A DNA stretch of 64,000 bases from Pectobacterium actinidiae (lineage in GTDB: Bacteria; Pseudomonadota; Gammaproteobacteria; Enterobacterales; Enterobacteriaceae), in assembly GCF_000803315.1 (NCBI RefSeq), contig NZ_JRMH01000001.1, forward strand, positions 3,100,001 through 3,164,000. Reading direction: 5' to 3'. Of this stretch, positions 8,757 to 20,099 are shown one piece after another (the stretch's first letter is position 1; every line of letters begins with the position of its first letter). Both the position numbers and the translations under genes were made by a program. The notes under the pieces were generated by a model, which worked only from the letters and a program-made list of their open reading frames with translations, did not search any database and had not been told where the DNA came from.

Positions 8757-9523
8757 AGTGGCTCCGTCATGGTCAATATCGATATCAGCGCATAATACGG
8801 CTGCGGCGCGATGTCCACACAGACCTGACGCATCGGAATGCCGTACAGCCGCGACAGGTTATCCTCCGTGACAACCCCATCACAGCGGCCATAAAGATAG
8901 TGCTGATTATCCATCAGAAGCAGCGCTCGATCGGCAATAGCCAGCGCGTGAGAAGGATCGTGCGTGGTCAGAAGAATGCTCAAGCGCTGCGTTTTAGCCA
9001 GATGCTTCAATAATCGCAGCACCTGCGCCTGGTTTTGCACATCAAGCGCCGCCGTCGGTTCGTCCAGAATCAATACCTGACACTCCGAGGCCAACGCACG
9101 CGCAATTAGCACGAGCTGCCGTTGCCCGCCGGACAACGCACTAAACTCACATTCAGCAAGGGAGGCGATTCCCAGCATGGTGAGTGCATTTAGAGCAACG
9201 CTGATGTCATGCGCAGAAGGCATGGCAAACAGCCGAACACGCGCAGCACGCCCCATCAGCACCATATCCAGAACGCTATAAGAAAACGGCGGCGTAAATA
9301 TCTGTGGCACAAAACCAATGTGTCCATCACGCAGGATCGTCCCGGAAAGCGGTGATAAATGCCCCATCAGCGTATTCAGCAGTGTCGTTTTTCCTCTGCC
9401 GTTCGCGCCCAGAATCACCGTAATTTCCCCTTCCTGACAGCACAGATTCAACGGTGAAAAAAAGCCCTGCCCCTGTTGGTAGCCATACACCAATTCTTCT
9501 GTCGATAACCTGATGGTAGGCAT
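8753..9523 (-). CDS. ABC transporter ATP-binding protein (MolC/FecE type)
   Basis: A 256-residue ATPase from the start MPTIRLSTEE; the open frame begins 48 bases earlier but only this ATG has a good ribosome-binding site (GGGGAGAGGA). Walker A GANGRGKTT, signature LSGGQRQ, Walker B VLILDEPTAALD and the switch His in TTHDP are all intact. It belongs to the FecE/BtuD group that pairs with FecCD-type permeases. It overlaps the permease gene's stop region and the ModA-like gene. Confidence 0.88.
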   Translation of the reverse strand: MPTIRLSTEELVYGYQQGQGFFSPLNLCCQEGEITVILGANGRGKTTLLNTLMGHLSPLSGTILRDGHIGFVPQIFTPPFSYSVLDMVLMGRAARVRLFAMPSAHDISVALNALTMLGIASLAECEFSALSGGQRQLVLIARALASECQVLILDEPTAALDVQNQAQVLRLLKHLAKTQRLSILLTTHDPSHALAIADRALLLMDNQHYLYGRCDGVVTEDNLSRLYGIPMRQVCVDIAPQPYYALISILTMTEPL

Positions 9524-9524
9524 A

Positions 9525-10544
9525 TTAGCGTCCTCTCCCCTGTCGCTGTGTTTTATACAACAGCACGGCAAAAAGCGGTGCGCCGAGTAACGCAGTCAGA
9601 ATACCTAGCGGAATCTCCGCCTCGCTGAGATTCCGCGCCAGATCGTCCACCAGCACCATAAAGCCTCCACCCAGCCAGAGCGACACGGGCAGCAAGCGAC
9701 GATGATCGGCACCTACCAGCATGCGTGCGACATGAGGAATCACCAGACCAATCCAGCCAATACTCCCGCTGACCGCCACCTGAGCGGCGACTATCGCGGC
9801 ACACAAGCTCAAAATCAGCCAGCGCAAAGGCGATACGGCGACACCCAGCGCACGCGCATCCTGCTCGCCCATCGACAACACGTTGATGTGCCAACGCAGC
9901 CGCAGCAGTAGCCCGCCGGCAAGGCCTAGCGGCACCGCCATTGTCATCAGCGAGTTCCAGTGTGCGGTAGCAAAGCTGCCTAACAGCCAGAAAACGATGC
10001 TCGGCAATTTCTCTTCGGTATCCGCCAGATATTGCATCAGGCTAACCAGCGCACCAAAAAAGCCGCTGAGGATGACGCCGGCCAGAATCAGGATCAGCAC
10101 ATTCTGTTTGCCGAATGCGGCGGCCATCATGAAAATCAGCAAGAGCGCCAGCATGCCGAACGTAAACGCAGACAACAGTAAAAACAACGGCGTCCAGCTT
10201 AATAGAATCGCCAGCGTGCCACCGAAGGCCGCGCCTGCGGACACACCGATGATATGCGGATCGACCAGCGGATTACGGAAAACGCCTTGCAGCGTGGCTC
10301 CGCTCAGCGCCAGCGCCGCGCCTGCACACCAGGCTAATAACACGCGGGGTAAACGTACGCTCCACACCACTTGCCGCTCGATATCCCCAAGCAAGGGATT
10401 GTTGCCAGACAGCGGCTCGACAAGGATCTGGATGATGCGCCACGGGGATAAGCTAAAACGCCCTATCCCCAGTGAACACACGGCAATCAACAGCGTGGAC
10501 ACCACCACCGTCAGCAGCGTGATCCGGTAGGTGCGATAACTCAT
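9525..10544 (-). CDS. FecCD family ABC permease (MolB type)
   Basis: A 339-residue inner-membrane permease of the iron-siderophore/cobalamin class with about ten hydrophobic segments. Family landmarks include the GAALALSGATLQGVFRNPL stretch and the GxIGFIGL-like GSIGWIGLVIPHVAR near residue 265, the coupling region to the ATPase. By family alone it could carry haem, B12 or siderophores; the ModA-like partner and ModE box argue for molybdate or tungstate, as in Haemophilus MolBCA. Confidence 0.88.
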   Translation of the reverse strand: MSYRTYRITLLTVVVSTLLIAVCSLGIGRFSLSPWRIIQILVEPLSGNNPLLGDIERQVVWSVRLPRVLLAWCAGAALALSGATLQGVFRNPLVDPHIIGVSAGAAFGGTLAILLSWTPLFLLLSAFTFGMLALLLIFMMAAAFGKQNVLILILAGVILSGFFGALVSLMQYLADTEEKLPSIVFWLLGSFATAHWNSLMTMAVPLGLAGGLLLRLRWHINVLSMGEQDARALGVAVSPLRWLILSLCAAIVAAQVAVSGSIGWIGLVIPHVARMLVGADHRRLLPVSLWLGGGFMVLVDDLARNLSEAEIPLGILTALLGAPLFAVLLYKTQRQGRGR

Positions 10545-11605
10545 TGTGCCGCAGAGGCGTCCGCACGGTAGTCCATACGGTAGAAGCGTTGGTAATACGC
10601 GTCGGCGGCTTTTTGCATATCGATATCGGTAAAGCGCTCAGGGTACAGCTTTTTCGCCATCCATAATTCGCCAATCGCTAATGCTTCCGGCATCGGGTAC
10701 CCCCAGGCTTTGGCGTATTCCGGCATCAGATACACATGATGCTGTTTCACCGCATCAATCGCCTGCCAGGCCGGATCGTTGACGATCTGCGTCACGACAT
10801 CCGGGTAGCGATCCTGCACGAAAATCACCTGCGGATTCCAGGCCAGCACATTTTCAATCGATACCTGTTTAAAGCCTTTTATTGAGGCTGCCGCCACATT
10901 CAGCGCCCCTGCATGCGACATCATCAGGCCGGTATATTTTCCTGAGCCGTAGGTTGTCAGGTCTGGGTTAGCCATATACACGCGAATTCGCTTTTCTTCT
11001 GGAATAGACTCCAGACGCGCACTCACCTTTTGCCGCTGCGTAAACGTAAAGTCGATCAGCGCTTCCGCCTGTTTCTGGCGCTCAACGACGTCACCAATCA
11101 GCCGAATCCCTGCCTTCAGCCCTTCGTTATATGCCGTGTTTTCATCGCTCATCGTAGGATTGATTTTGTCGGCTTCTCCCGGCTGATCCTGACGCAGCGA
11201 GATCGCCACGACCGGAATGCCTGTCCGCTCAATCTGCGCAATCATTTCCGGCGGCGCATAGTTAGCGACAAAAACCACCTGTGGCGACAGCTTTAGCAGG
11301 CTTTCAATATTCACCTGTGTGAGATCGCCCGGCATCGGTAAATCCACCAGACGCGGAGCGAGCCGCACATAATGCTCGCCCAGTTGCTTCTTCCAACTGG
11401 AAAGCACACCCACTACGCTCTCTTGTGCATCCAACTGCACCAGCAGATTTAAGGTTTGATGCTGTAACACCACCACGCGATTAACGTGATCGGGAATCGT
11501 GACATTACGCCCCAGTTGATCGGTCACCTGACGCGCCGCCCAGGCATTGGAAAACACCAAAAACAGCCCGGCAACCCACAGCGTGTAGCCAAATTTCTTT
11601 ATCAT
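10541..11605 (-). CDS. Class III periplasmic binding protein (MolA type)
   Basis: A 354-residue substrate-binding protein with a signal peptide at about residues 1-23 (ends SNAWA) and the TroA/BtuF-like fold: QVTDQLGRNVTIPDHVNRVVVL opens the first lobe and a long central helix joins the lobes. It is first in a four-gene operon with ATGA-type overlaps to the permease. Such proteins usually bind siderophores or B12, but MolA of Haemophilus binds molybdate and tungstate with this same fold. The start at 11605 has an AGGATA ribosome-binding site. Confidence 0.85.
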   Translation of the reverse strand: MIKKFGYTLWVAGLFLVFSNAWAARQVTDQLGRNVTIPDHVNRVVVLQHQTLNLLVQLDAQESVVGVLSSWKKQLGEHYVRLAPRLVDLPMPGDLTQVNIESLLKLSPQVVFVANYAPPEMIAQIERTGIPVVAISLRQDQPGEADKINPTMSDENTAYNEGLKAGIRLIGDVVERQKQAEALIDFTFTQRQKVSARLESIPEEKRIRVYMANPDLTTYGSGKYTGLMMSHAGALNVAAASIKGFKQVSIENVLAWNPQVIFVQDRYPDVVTQIVNDPAWQAIDAVKQHHVYLMPEYAKAWGYPMPEALAIGELWMAKKLYPERFTDIDMQKAADAYYQRFYRMDYRADASAAQ

Positions 11606-11940
11606 GTTGGTATCCTGATTTTCGCTATATATAAAATGATACAGCGACAGCGAGAAAGAAAATACTGATCTCGCTCATAATAATATTTAGATACCAATTT
11701 TGGGGTAGATAATCCCGAGTGGATTATTTCCTAAATAACAGGCGCACTATTTACGTGAACACAGCCAAAATCCCTGACAAAAAAGCGTATTTATCCTGCT
11801 AACGTTTGGTCAGATAAACTGAATTATTACGTTAAAAAAATGATATTTATTCTCACTATTAATCGCGTAGAGTGATCCCATCACTGAATTTGCAGAACCT
11901 TGCTGTGCAGAGCGAGCCTGAATATAAGGATAAATACCCT
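11606..11940. other. Divergent promoter region between ABC operon and monooxygenase
   Basis: AT-rich, 335 bases, no gene seen. It holds the ModE box at 11622-11647 and the start site AAGGATAAATACCCT-ATG of the plus-strand monooxygenase. Confidence 0.6.
11622..11647. promoter_or_regulatory. ModE operator (molybdate-responsive)
   Basis: TCGCTATATA, a 6-base spacer, then GATACAGCGA. The left arm matches the known ModE half-site (ATCGCTATATA) except the outermost base, and the right arm matches its complement at 8 of 10 positions with the usual 6-base spacing. It lies 17 bases upstream of the first gene of the ABC operon, where molybdate-loaded ModE would repress. The match is by eye against the remembered consensus. 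Confidence 0.75.
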
Positions 11941-12966
11941 ATGAAGAAAATCGGCTTTTTATCATTCGGCCACTGGTCACCGTCACAGCAATCTGGCACG
12001 CGTTCAGCGGCTGACGCACTACTGCAATCTATCGACCTTGCCGTTGCCGCTGAGGAACTGGGCGCTGACGGCGCTTATTTCAGGGTGCACCACTTTGCTC
12101 GCCAGTTGGGGTCACCTTTCCCACTGCTGTCTGCGATTGGCGCGAAAACTAAAAACATCGAGATTGGCACTGGCGTCATCGACATGCGCTACGAAAACCC
12201 GTTGTACATGGCTGAAAACGCCAGCGCCGCCGATCTGATCTCTGGCGGACGCTTGCAGCTCGGCATCAGCCGTGGCTCGCCTGAACAGGTGATCGATGGC
12301 TGGCGCTACTTTGGCTACCAGCCGACAGAAGGGGAATCGGAAGCAGATATGGCGCGGCGTCATACCGAAGTGCTGTTGGATGTGCTGCGTGGCGAAGGGT
12401 TTGCAAAACCGAATCCGCAGCCCATGTTCCCGAATCCACCAGGTCTGCTACGTCTGGAACCTTATTCTGAAGGGCTACGTGAACGAATTTGGTGGGGTGC
12501 CGGATCAAATGCTACGGCGGTATGGGCGGCGAAGCTGGGCATGAACCTGCAAAGCTCCACGTTAAAAGATGATGAGACGGGTGAGCCTTTCCATATCCAG
12601 CAGGCACAGCAAATTCGTGCCTATCGTGCAGCCTGGGCTGAGGCGGGTCATACACGCACACCACGCGTCTCCGTCAGCCGGAGTATTTTTGCACTGATGG
12701 ATCACCGCGATCGCGCCTATTTCGGCGGAAGCAGTAATGATAGCGACAAGGTGGGTTTTCTGGATGAAAACACGCGCGCGATTTTCGGCCGTAGCTATGC
12801 CGCCGAACCGGAAGCGCTCATCCAGCAGCTCAAACAGGATGAGGCGATTGCCGAAGCAGATACGCTATTGCTAACGGTGCCGAATCAACTGGGCGTGGAT
12901 TACAATGCGCATGTGATCGAATCGATCCTGAAACATATCGCGCCCGCGATGGGGTGGAGAGCGTAG
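11941..12966 (+). CDS. LLM class flavin-dependent oxidoreductase
   Basis: A 341-residue luciferase-like monooxygenase from the start MKKIGFLSFGHW, which has a good AAGGATAA ribosome-binding site; the open frame begins 69 bases earlier without one. Typical features are IDLAVAAEELGADGAYFRVHH near the N-terminus and SGGRLQLGISRGSP near residue 105, which contact reduced FMN. The substrate is unknown. It is divergent from the ABC operon and ends before a 350-base gap. Confidence 0.85.
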   Translation: MKKIGFLSFGHWSPSQQSGTRSAADALLQSIDLAVAAEELGADGAYFRVHHFARQLGSPFPLLSAIGAKTKNIEIGTGVIDMRYENPLYMAENASAADLISGGRLQLGISRGSPEQVIDGWRYFGYQPTEGESEADMARRHTEVLLDVLRGEGFAKPNPQPMFPNPPGLLRLEPYSEGLRERIWWGAGSNATAVWAAKLGMNLQSSTLKDDETGEPFHIQQAQQIRAYRAAWAEAGHTRTPRVSVSRSIFALMDHRDRAYFGGSSNDSDKVGFLDENTRAIFGRSYAAEPEALIQQLKQDEAIAEADTLLLTVPNQLGVDYNAHVIESILKHIAPAMGWRA

Positions 12967-13323
12967 GCCTGCGACCTGACTCATTCAAGCCTATCCAATA
13001 GGCGTCAAACCAACGATAACAGCGTTAAGGATCGGGGAAATTGAGGGGCTATTTTTACTCAAATTTTCCCGGTTTTTTCAGCCTCTGAAACGGCTCAACG
13101 CTTTTTAATGCTATTTTGAAAATATAGTTTCTGGACCTCTTGAATTCCCCCCCTCACTCGGCGTAGATTTAGCGCCGATCCCGTCATAACTGGTGTGACT
13201 CTGGTGATGACAACGGGAAAGATTACCCTTCGGTGATATAACCGGCAGCGTAATTATTTCCTTCCATAATAAAACGCACAATCGGGATCGTTGCTGGCGT
13301 GGTTTCTGCTGGAGAACAAATCG
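12967..13323. other. Non-coding stretch upstream of ypdK
   Basis: No gene is seen. A weak inverted repeat (GGGGAAATTGAG with CTCAAATTTTCCC, about 13035-13075) may be the terminator of the monooxygenase gene. The rest is presumed promoter and leader of ypdK. Confidence 0.45.
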
Positions 13324-13398
13324 GTGAAGTATTTTTTTATGGGTATCTCATTCTGTTTAGTCGTTTGGGTGAGTACCTTTATGCTGATGGTAGAATAA
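13324..13398 (+). CDS. ypdK: YpdK family 24-residue membrane peptide
   Basis: A short frame starting at GTG with GGAG 9 bases upstream. It encodes a 24-residue hydrophobic peptide beginning MKYFFMGISF, followed by a single membrane segment with VVW and ending MLMVE. From memory E. coli YpdK is a 23-residue peptide with the same MKYFFMGISF start, so the match is strong. In E. coli ypdK lies near alaC; here alaC is about 18 kb away beyond the out cluster. Function unknown. Confidence 0.75.
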   Translation: MKYFFMGISFCLVVWVSTFMLMVE

Positions 13399-13453
13399 CC
13401 GGTCATTTGCCTGACAACGCTTTTATTCGCTGAAGGGCATAGAGAGATAAAAA

Positions 13454-13487
13454 AGGCTGATGGTATTTATACCCTCAGCCTATTTTT
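13454..13487. terminator. Bidirectional terminator between ypdK and outO
   Basis: Arms AGGCTGA (13454-13460) and TCAGCCT (13475-13481) with inner GGTA/TACC pairing and a TTTA loop; ATTTTT follows on the plus strand and an A-run precedes it, serving the minus strand. It lies between converging ypdK and the out operon. Confidence 0.8.
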
Positions 13488-13538
13488 ATGCCTGCCGAAC
13501 GGTGTTCAGCCGATGATTCGTATTGCTTTCGTTATTCT

Positions 13539-14384
13539 CTACAGATTGAATCCGTTCATTATTACGCCGAACACACCGCCCATCGCCAGCCAGGGCCCAA
13601 AAGCCAGCGGTTTAGCCGTATCCTCTTTACGCAACACGCGCCAGATAAGCGTAACAACCAGCCCGCTCAGCGCCGCCACCAAAACCAGATTTGGCAATGC
13701 CTGCCAGCCTAGCCAGGCACCCAACGCAGCCAGCAACTTAAAGTCACCGTATCCCAACGCTTCTTTGCCCGTTGTGTATTTGAATGCCCAATAAAGTAGC
13801 CACAGAGATAAATAACCGGCCATCGCGCCAACTACGGCATCGTTCAATGAGACAAATGTCCCCGACAGATTAAACAGCAGCCCCATCCATAGAAGCGACA
13901 GCGTAAGCACATCCGGTAGCAACAGCGTTTTTATATCAATAACGGTCAGCACCAACAGGAAGGACAGCAAGATCAACGCCCCCCACAGCGCCATACCGGG
14001 CTGCCAGAGCAAACCCGCCGTCAGAAAAGCCAGCATGGCGATCGCCTCCACCAGCGGATATTGCACAGATACCGATTGATGGCAGCAGCGGGATCGGCCA
14101 CGCAACCACAGCCAACTGAATAGCGGGATATTGTCTTTTACCGCAATAGCCTGCTGGCAATGTGGGCAAGCCGAAGGCGGCCACCACAGGTTGTAGCGCG
14201 TATCACGCCCGGAATCGGCGGTGCCCGTTTCAAGCGCGATGTCCTGCCGCCAGCGACGCTCCAGCATAATCGGCAAGCGGTAAATCACCACGTTCAAAAA
14301 ACTGCCAACAATCAACCCCAACACACCCAGCGCTCCAAACCACCACGCCGGAAACAGCTGTGCGAATTCCCTTAAATCGTCCAC
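13539..14384 (-). CDS. outO: Type II secretion prepilin peptidase OutO (GspO)
   Basis: A 281-residue inner-membrane aspartic protease that cleaves and N-methylates the pseudopilins OutG to OutK. The catalytic aspartates are D150 (TVIDIKT) and D214 in GYGDFK. The cytoplasmic zinc-binding loop normally has two CxxC pairs: C73/C76 are present, but the second pair reads S98-R-C100-C101, so one expected Cys is Ser with an extra Cys beside it. Last gene of the out operon, 88 bases after outN. Confidence 0.93.
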   Translation of the reverse strand: MDDLREFAQLFPAWWFGALGVLGLIVGSFLNVVIYRLPIMLERRWRQDIALETGTADSGRDTRYNLWWPPSACPHCQQAIAVKDNIPLFSWLWLRGRSRCCHQSVSVQYPLVEAIAMLAFLTAGLLWQPGMALWGALILLSFLLVLTVIDIKTLLLPDVLTLSLLWMGLLFNLSGTFVSLNDAVVGAMAGYLSLWLLYWAFKYTTGKEALGYGDFKLLAALGAWLGWQALPNLVLVAALSGLVVTLIWRVLRKEDTAKPLAFGPWLAMGGVFGVIMNGFNL

Positions 14385-14472
14385 GTTAGTCCCTGATTGT
14401 TGATAAAGAAACGGTATGAATGAGCGGTTTATTTTGTGCTCGACGATGCAGCAATGACAACGCTTACCGCTA

Positions 14473-15219
14473 TTACAGTAGCCGCCCCTGAAAATTCAGC
14501 GTTCTGACACCCTGTTCATCGGCTTTACCCGTGGTTGCCAGCAGTTTTTTCATCGTCGCGGGCAAGTCATTCCCGCTGCTAAGCCGCCCCGTAAAACGAT
14601 ATTCGCCTTTCGGGGTAACGCTGCCTTTGCCAGACAATTGCAGATGTGAGGAGGTCTGCCGCAGGCTCGCTTCTAGCGCACCTTGTTGGCAGCGTAACGT
14701 GGCCTGTGGCGTAGCGAGCACCAATCCCCCCAGCGGTGTCTTGACCCGTGCTCCCTGCCAGGTGATGTTGGCATCCAGCGATTGGCAGCCTGAACGGTCT
14801 ACCGTCGCCTCCTGTAGATTGAGCTGCACGTTTCCTTCAGCCCCGATGGGTACAATAAAACGCATATGGCTGAATAAATAGCTCGCCGGTACAGAAAGCT
14901 GCCATTGATAAAACTGCGGCTGCTGCCAGCCGCGAATGATCCCGCTGCCTGCAATGCCCTCTGGTTTTTTAAACGCAATCTCCAGCGCGGGCATAAAATC
15001 CGAGAACGTGATATTCCAGTGCATATCATCCAGCATTAACGTGCGCCAGCGAAACCGTTGCAGGCTCCCCTGCCACACCGTTCCGGCGGCCTCCGCGATC
15101 ACCATTCCGGCGGGCAGCGGCACGGCCGTAAGCAGACGGGCAGGCGCATAGCACACCAGGAACAGCCCATAGGCCAGAACCAGCACAATACCTGTACCGA
15201 TACCGGACTTAAGCTTCAT
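14473..15219 (-). CDS. outN: Type II secretion protein OutN (GspN)
   Basis: A 248-residue GspN protein: one N-terminal membrane segment (about residues 8-28, ending near CYAPARLLTAV) and a large periplasmic beta-rich part with VWQGSLQRFRW and LSGKGSVTPKGEYRF. GspN is an accessory inner-membrane component found only in some type II systems. The gene overlaps outM by 11 bases. Confidence 0.92.
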   Translation of the reverse strand: MKLKSGIGTGIVLVLAYGLFLVCYAPARLLTAVPLPAGMVIAEAAGTVWQGSLQRFRWRTLMLDDMHWNITFSDFMPALEIAFKKPEGIAGSGIIRGWQQPQFYQWQLSVPASYLFSHMRFIVPIGAEGNVQLNLQEATVDRSGCQSLDANITWQGARVKTPLGGLVLATPQATLRCQQGALEASLRQTSSHLQLSGKGSVTPKGEYRFTGRLSSGNDLPATMKKLLATTGKADEQGVRTLNFQGRLL

Positions 15220-15703
15220 CCGTCCGTTCCAGCATCAATCTGGTAACATCTACGATTCCTGGGCTTTGCTCGACGGCATTCACATCCAGCGATATCACTT
15301 TCACGCCGTTTTTCTGTTCCAGTTCGCCAAGCCAGCGCAGCAGACTAGTAAAGTCACTCTGCCCCAGCGTCACCGATGCCTGACTGCCCTGTGGTTGTAA
15401 GCGCACGACGGTTAGTCCGTAACGCTTGGTACTTTGCGAAATCAAAATCGGCAGGCTGACGTCTCGCTGACTATTGTCCCCCTGCGCCTGATTTTCCTGC
15501 GGAATCGATGAGGCCTGTTTCTGCATCCAGTTGACCGTCTGTTGCTCGCGGGAAATCGTACGCTCCCACAGATCTTCCCGCTCCTGCCACGGCTGGAGGA
15601 TAGCGTAATACACCACACAGAGCAGAAGCACCGCCGCACACACCACCATAAGCTGGCGCTCGCGCTGGCTCATCGCCTGCCAGCGTTGCCGTAATTCATT
15701 CAT
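15209..15703 (-). CDS. outM: Type II secretion protein OutM (GspM)
   Basis: A 164-residue bitopic inner-membrane protein: short cytoplasmic start (ELRQRWQAMSQRERQLM), membrane helix at about 18-37, coiled segment around WERTISREQQTVNWMQ, then a ferredoxin-like periplasmic domain. It partners OutL in the assembly platform. Its start overlaps the outL stop by four bases. Confidence 0.95.
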   Translation of the reverse strand: MNELRQRWQAMSQRERQLMVVCAAVLLLCVVYYAILQPWQEREDLWERTISREQQTVNWMQKQASSIPQENQAQGDNSQRDVSLPILISQSTKRYGLTVVRLQPQGSQASVTLGQSDFTSLLRWLGELEQKNGVKVISLDVNAVEQSPGIVDVTRLMLERTDEA

Positions 15704-16973
15704 TGCTGGCTCCTTAATGTTACGCGGCCTTCAACCCGATCGTTTTCCTGCCGCATCTCTCCCGCCTGTACCTGATAATAAGCGGCAGCCTGCTGCTGAA
15801 ATTGCTCTAGTTCCTGATAGGACGTGCCCTGCAACGCCAGCCGGAATTCGCCCGCAGTGCCGTCGTAAGACAGCGACTGAATTTTGATCGCGCTATTCTG
15901 TGTCATAAGCTGCTGTAAGGGGGTCAATTGATCGACCAGTGCTTTCCCAGTTCCTCCGGCTGCCGTGCGTTGCAGGTGCTGCTGCATCTGCGCGCGCGGG
16001 TTAACGACATTCGTCTCAGAAGGGAAAATCTGCCGATAGACGCGCACGCTTTCCTGCCGCCAATGCTCGGCCTGTTGATAAAGCTGATAGTGTGCCCAGC
16101 CAGTATCCGCCACGACAAGCAGGAGGTAACAGGCAAATGCGATCCCAACGCCGCGCCACGGCAGCAGGGTGTTTTGCCAGGCTTTATCCGGCGCATAATC
16201 GCCTTGCCGCAGATCGACCGAGGCAGGTAACTGCGCCGTTGCAGCCAGCGTGAAGAGATCTGTTTCGGGCTGTGCCTTCCATTCGCCATCGTCTTGCCAC
16301 TCGTACTGCGACAGCTCACCGCCGACCGATACAGCGCTATAGCTGTATATTGCAGGCAGCGGCATAGACGCTTTCAGTAGGTCACCGCACCAGGAGGATT
16401 CCGCCGCCATCGCCTGACCCGTCGGCTGACGAAACAGCCACATGTCATCATGCTGCAACGCACTCCAGCCATCCTGGTGTTTCGGCAATACGCGGGCATC
16501 GGGCAATAACATATTGACGCTGAGCCCCAGCGCATCGCACTGTGCCAACCAACGCTGCATCCGGTTTTTTTCCACCACGGCAACCGTGCCGTCGTCGCCA
16601 TGAATTTCCAGCACAGCAAAATGCAGCTTTTCTATTTCCGTCGCCAGTTGGTCTTCCAGCATGAAAGGCACGACTTGCGCCAGCTGACGCCGAGCCTGCC
16701 GGGGCAACGTCAGAGTATAAAACGTCACGTCAGTGGCCGGAACCAGAACGCGGGTAAATGCCACGGACGGATAACCCGCCAGCGCCTGACGAACCTGCTC
16801 TACGCTACCGCGCCCGTAACTCAGTAAACTTTCCCCATTGGATGAACGCACCTGCCATTCGATCTCCCCCTGTTCTTCCACCGGAAGACGAACAATGAGG
16901 CACGGATGTCGAGCGACCGTTCCTTTATTTAATGGGGTTTTTGCGGCTTTTCGCTTCCATTTTCCCGCTATTT

Positions 16974-16977
<4 letters not shown>
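15700..16977 (-). CDS. outL: Type II secretion protein OutL (GspL)
   Basis: A 425-residue protein with an actin-like cytoplasmic domain (about 20-270) that holds the OutE ATPase, a membrane helix near 273-292 (GVGIAFACYLLLVVADTG), and a periplasmic ferredoxin-like domain. VVPFMLEDQLATEIEKLHFAV is typical of GspL. Overlaps outK and outM by four bases on each side, so translation is coupled. Confidence 0.95.
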
Positions 16978-18968
<1,991 letters not shown>

Positions 18969-18972
<4 letters not shown>

Positions 18973-19535
18973 CGTTTCTTACCCTGACTCATCGAGGTCA
19001 CAAACCGCCCGTTGCTATCTACCTGGAGCCAATTCGAGAGCGCTTTGTTTTCAGACTTGACGAGCAGACGGAAAGGGGTGATTTCGCCACCGGGCAAAAT
19101 CAGGATATCGGGGTCTTCACCACTCTGCGTTTTATCCACTTTTTTCCCATCGGCCTGAAGCAACTCAAGCCGCAATGCATCGGGCAGCGTCGCCGCTGCG
19201 CTCACTCGATGCGGTTGCCACGGCTGCCACTGATAGCCCTGCCAGCGATCGCCGCTCGGGATCGGCGTCCCTTCCGATGCCGCAGGTCGCTGGAGTTGAT
19301 AAAACTGCCAGCGATTGGGATGGATACGAACACCCAGCATGTATTCGTTAACCTGACTGCTTTCAGCGGCAAACTCTAGCTGCGCCTGAAAACGAGCCAA
19401 CTGCCAGGCGCTGTCATTTTGGCGCTCGGGAGGAAACGCCATGACCACCATGCCAGCCGCGATGCCAGCCAGTAACACGACCAGCATCATTTCCAGCAGG
19501 GTGAACCCCTGCTGCTTCCTCGTTGACCGCTTCAT
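18969..19535 (-). CDS. outH: Minor pseudopilin OutH (GspH)
   Basis: A 188-residue pseudopilin from the start [20 protein letters not shown]; the frame stays open 44 codons upstream, but that extension has no leader-like character and GspH proteins start shortly before the QQG/F site. The body has FPPERQNDSAW and LGVRIHPNRWQFYQL, typical of GspH, which links the tip to the OutG shaft. Confidence 0.92.
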
Positions 19536-19611
19536 TGCGCTTTTGCCGTCCTTTTCCCGCCGCCATCGATAGCCACTACCCACAACCCATCGGCAACAAA
19601 GACCGACGTCT

Positions 19612-20067
19612 TTATTTCTTATCAAGATTCCAGTTGCCGATGTCATCTTCCGTTCCCGGCATGCCATCTGGCCCCAGAGAGAAGATATCCAGTTTGCCGT
19701 GCTGACCAGGATTCAGCAGTTGATAATCCGTGCCCCACGGATCCTGCGGCAGGCGGCGAATATAGCCATCGGCGGGATAATTACGCGGTTCCGGCTGTAC
19801 CGTCGGCTTCGTTACCAACGCCTTCAGCCCCTGTTCTGTGGACGGATAGCGGTTGTTATCCAGCTTGTACATGTCGAGTGCGCTTTCCAGAGACACAATA
19901 TCGCTGACGGCTTTTTGCCGATCCGCCTTTTCCTTATTCCCCATCAGATTCGGCACCACCAGACTCGCCAGTACGCCGAGAATGACGATCACCACCATAA
20001 TTTCCAACAGGGTAAAACCACGCTGACCATAACTATGCTGCCCACCACTACGCTGAGACTGTTGCAT
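19612..20067 (-). CDS. outG: Major pseudopilin OutG (GspG)
   Basis: A 151-residue major pseudopilin: leader ending GQRG, then FTLLEIMVVIVILGVLASLVVPNLMG cut here after the G. The C-terminal calcium-binding loop is present (SLGPDGMPGTEDDIGNW). It forms the helical pseudopilus that drives substrates through OutD. The outG-outH gap of 76 bases is the longest between pseudopilin genes, which may help OutG be made in excess. Confidence 0.96.
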   Translation of the reverse strand: MQQSQRSGGQHSYGQRGFTLLEIMVVIVILGVLASLVVPNLMGNKEKADRQKAVSDIVSLESALDMYKLDNNRYPSTEQGLKALVTKPTVQPEPRNYPADGYIRRLPQDPWGTDYQLLNPGQHGKLDIFSLGPDGMPGTEDDIGNWNLDKK

Positions 20068-20099
20068 CCTTACTTTTCCTCGTTCAATTGTTGGTTCTC

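Noticed and set aside
9883..10530. 215-codon plus-strand frame opposite the permease gene
   Set aside because: Antisense to a well supported FecCD permease with coupled neighbours.
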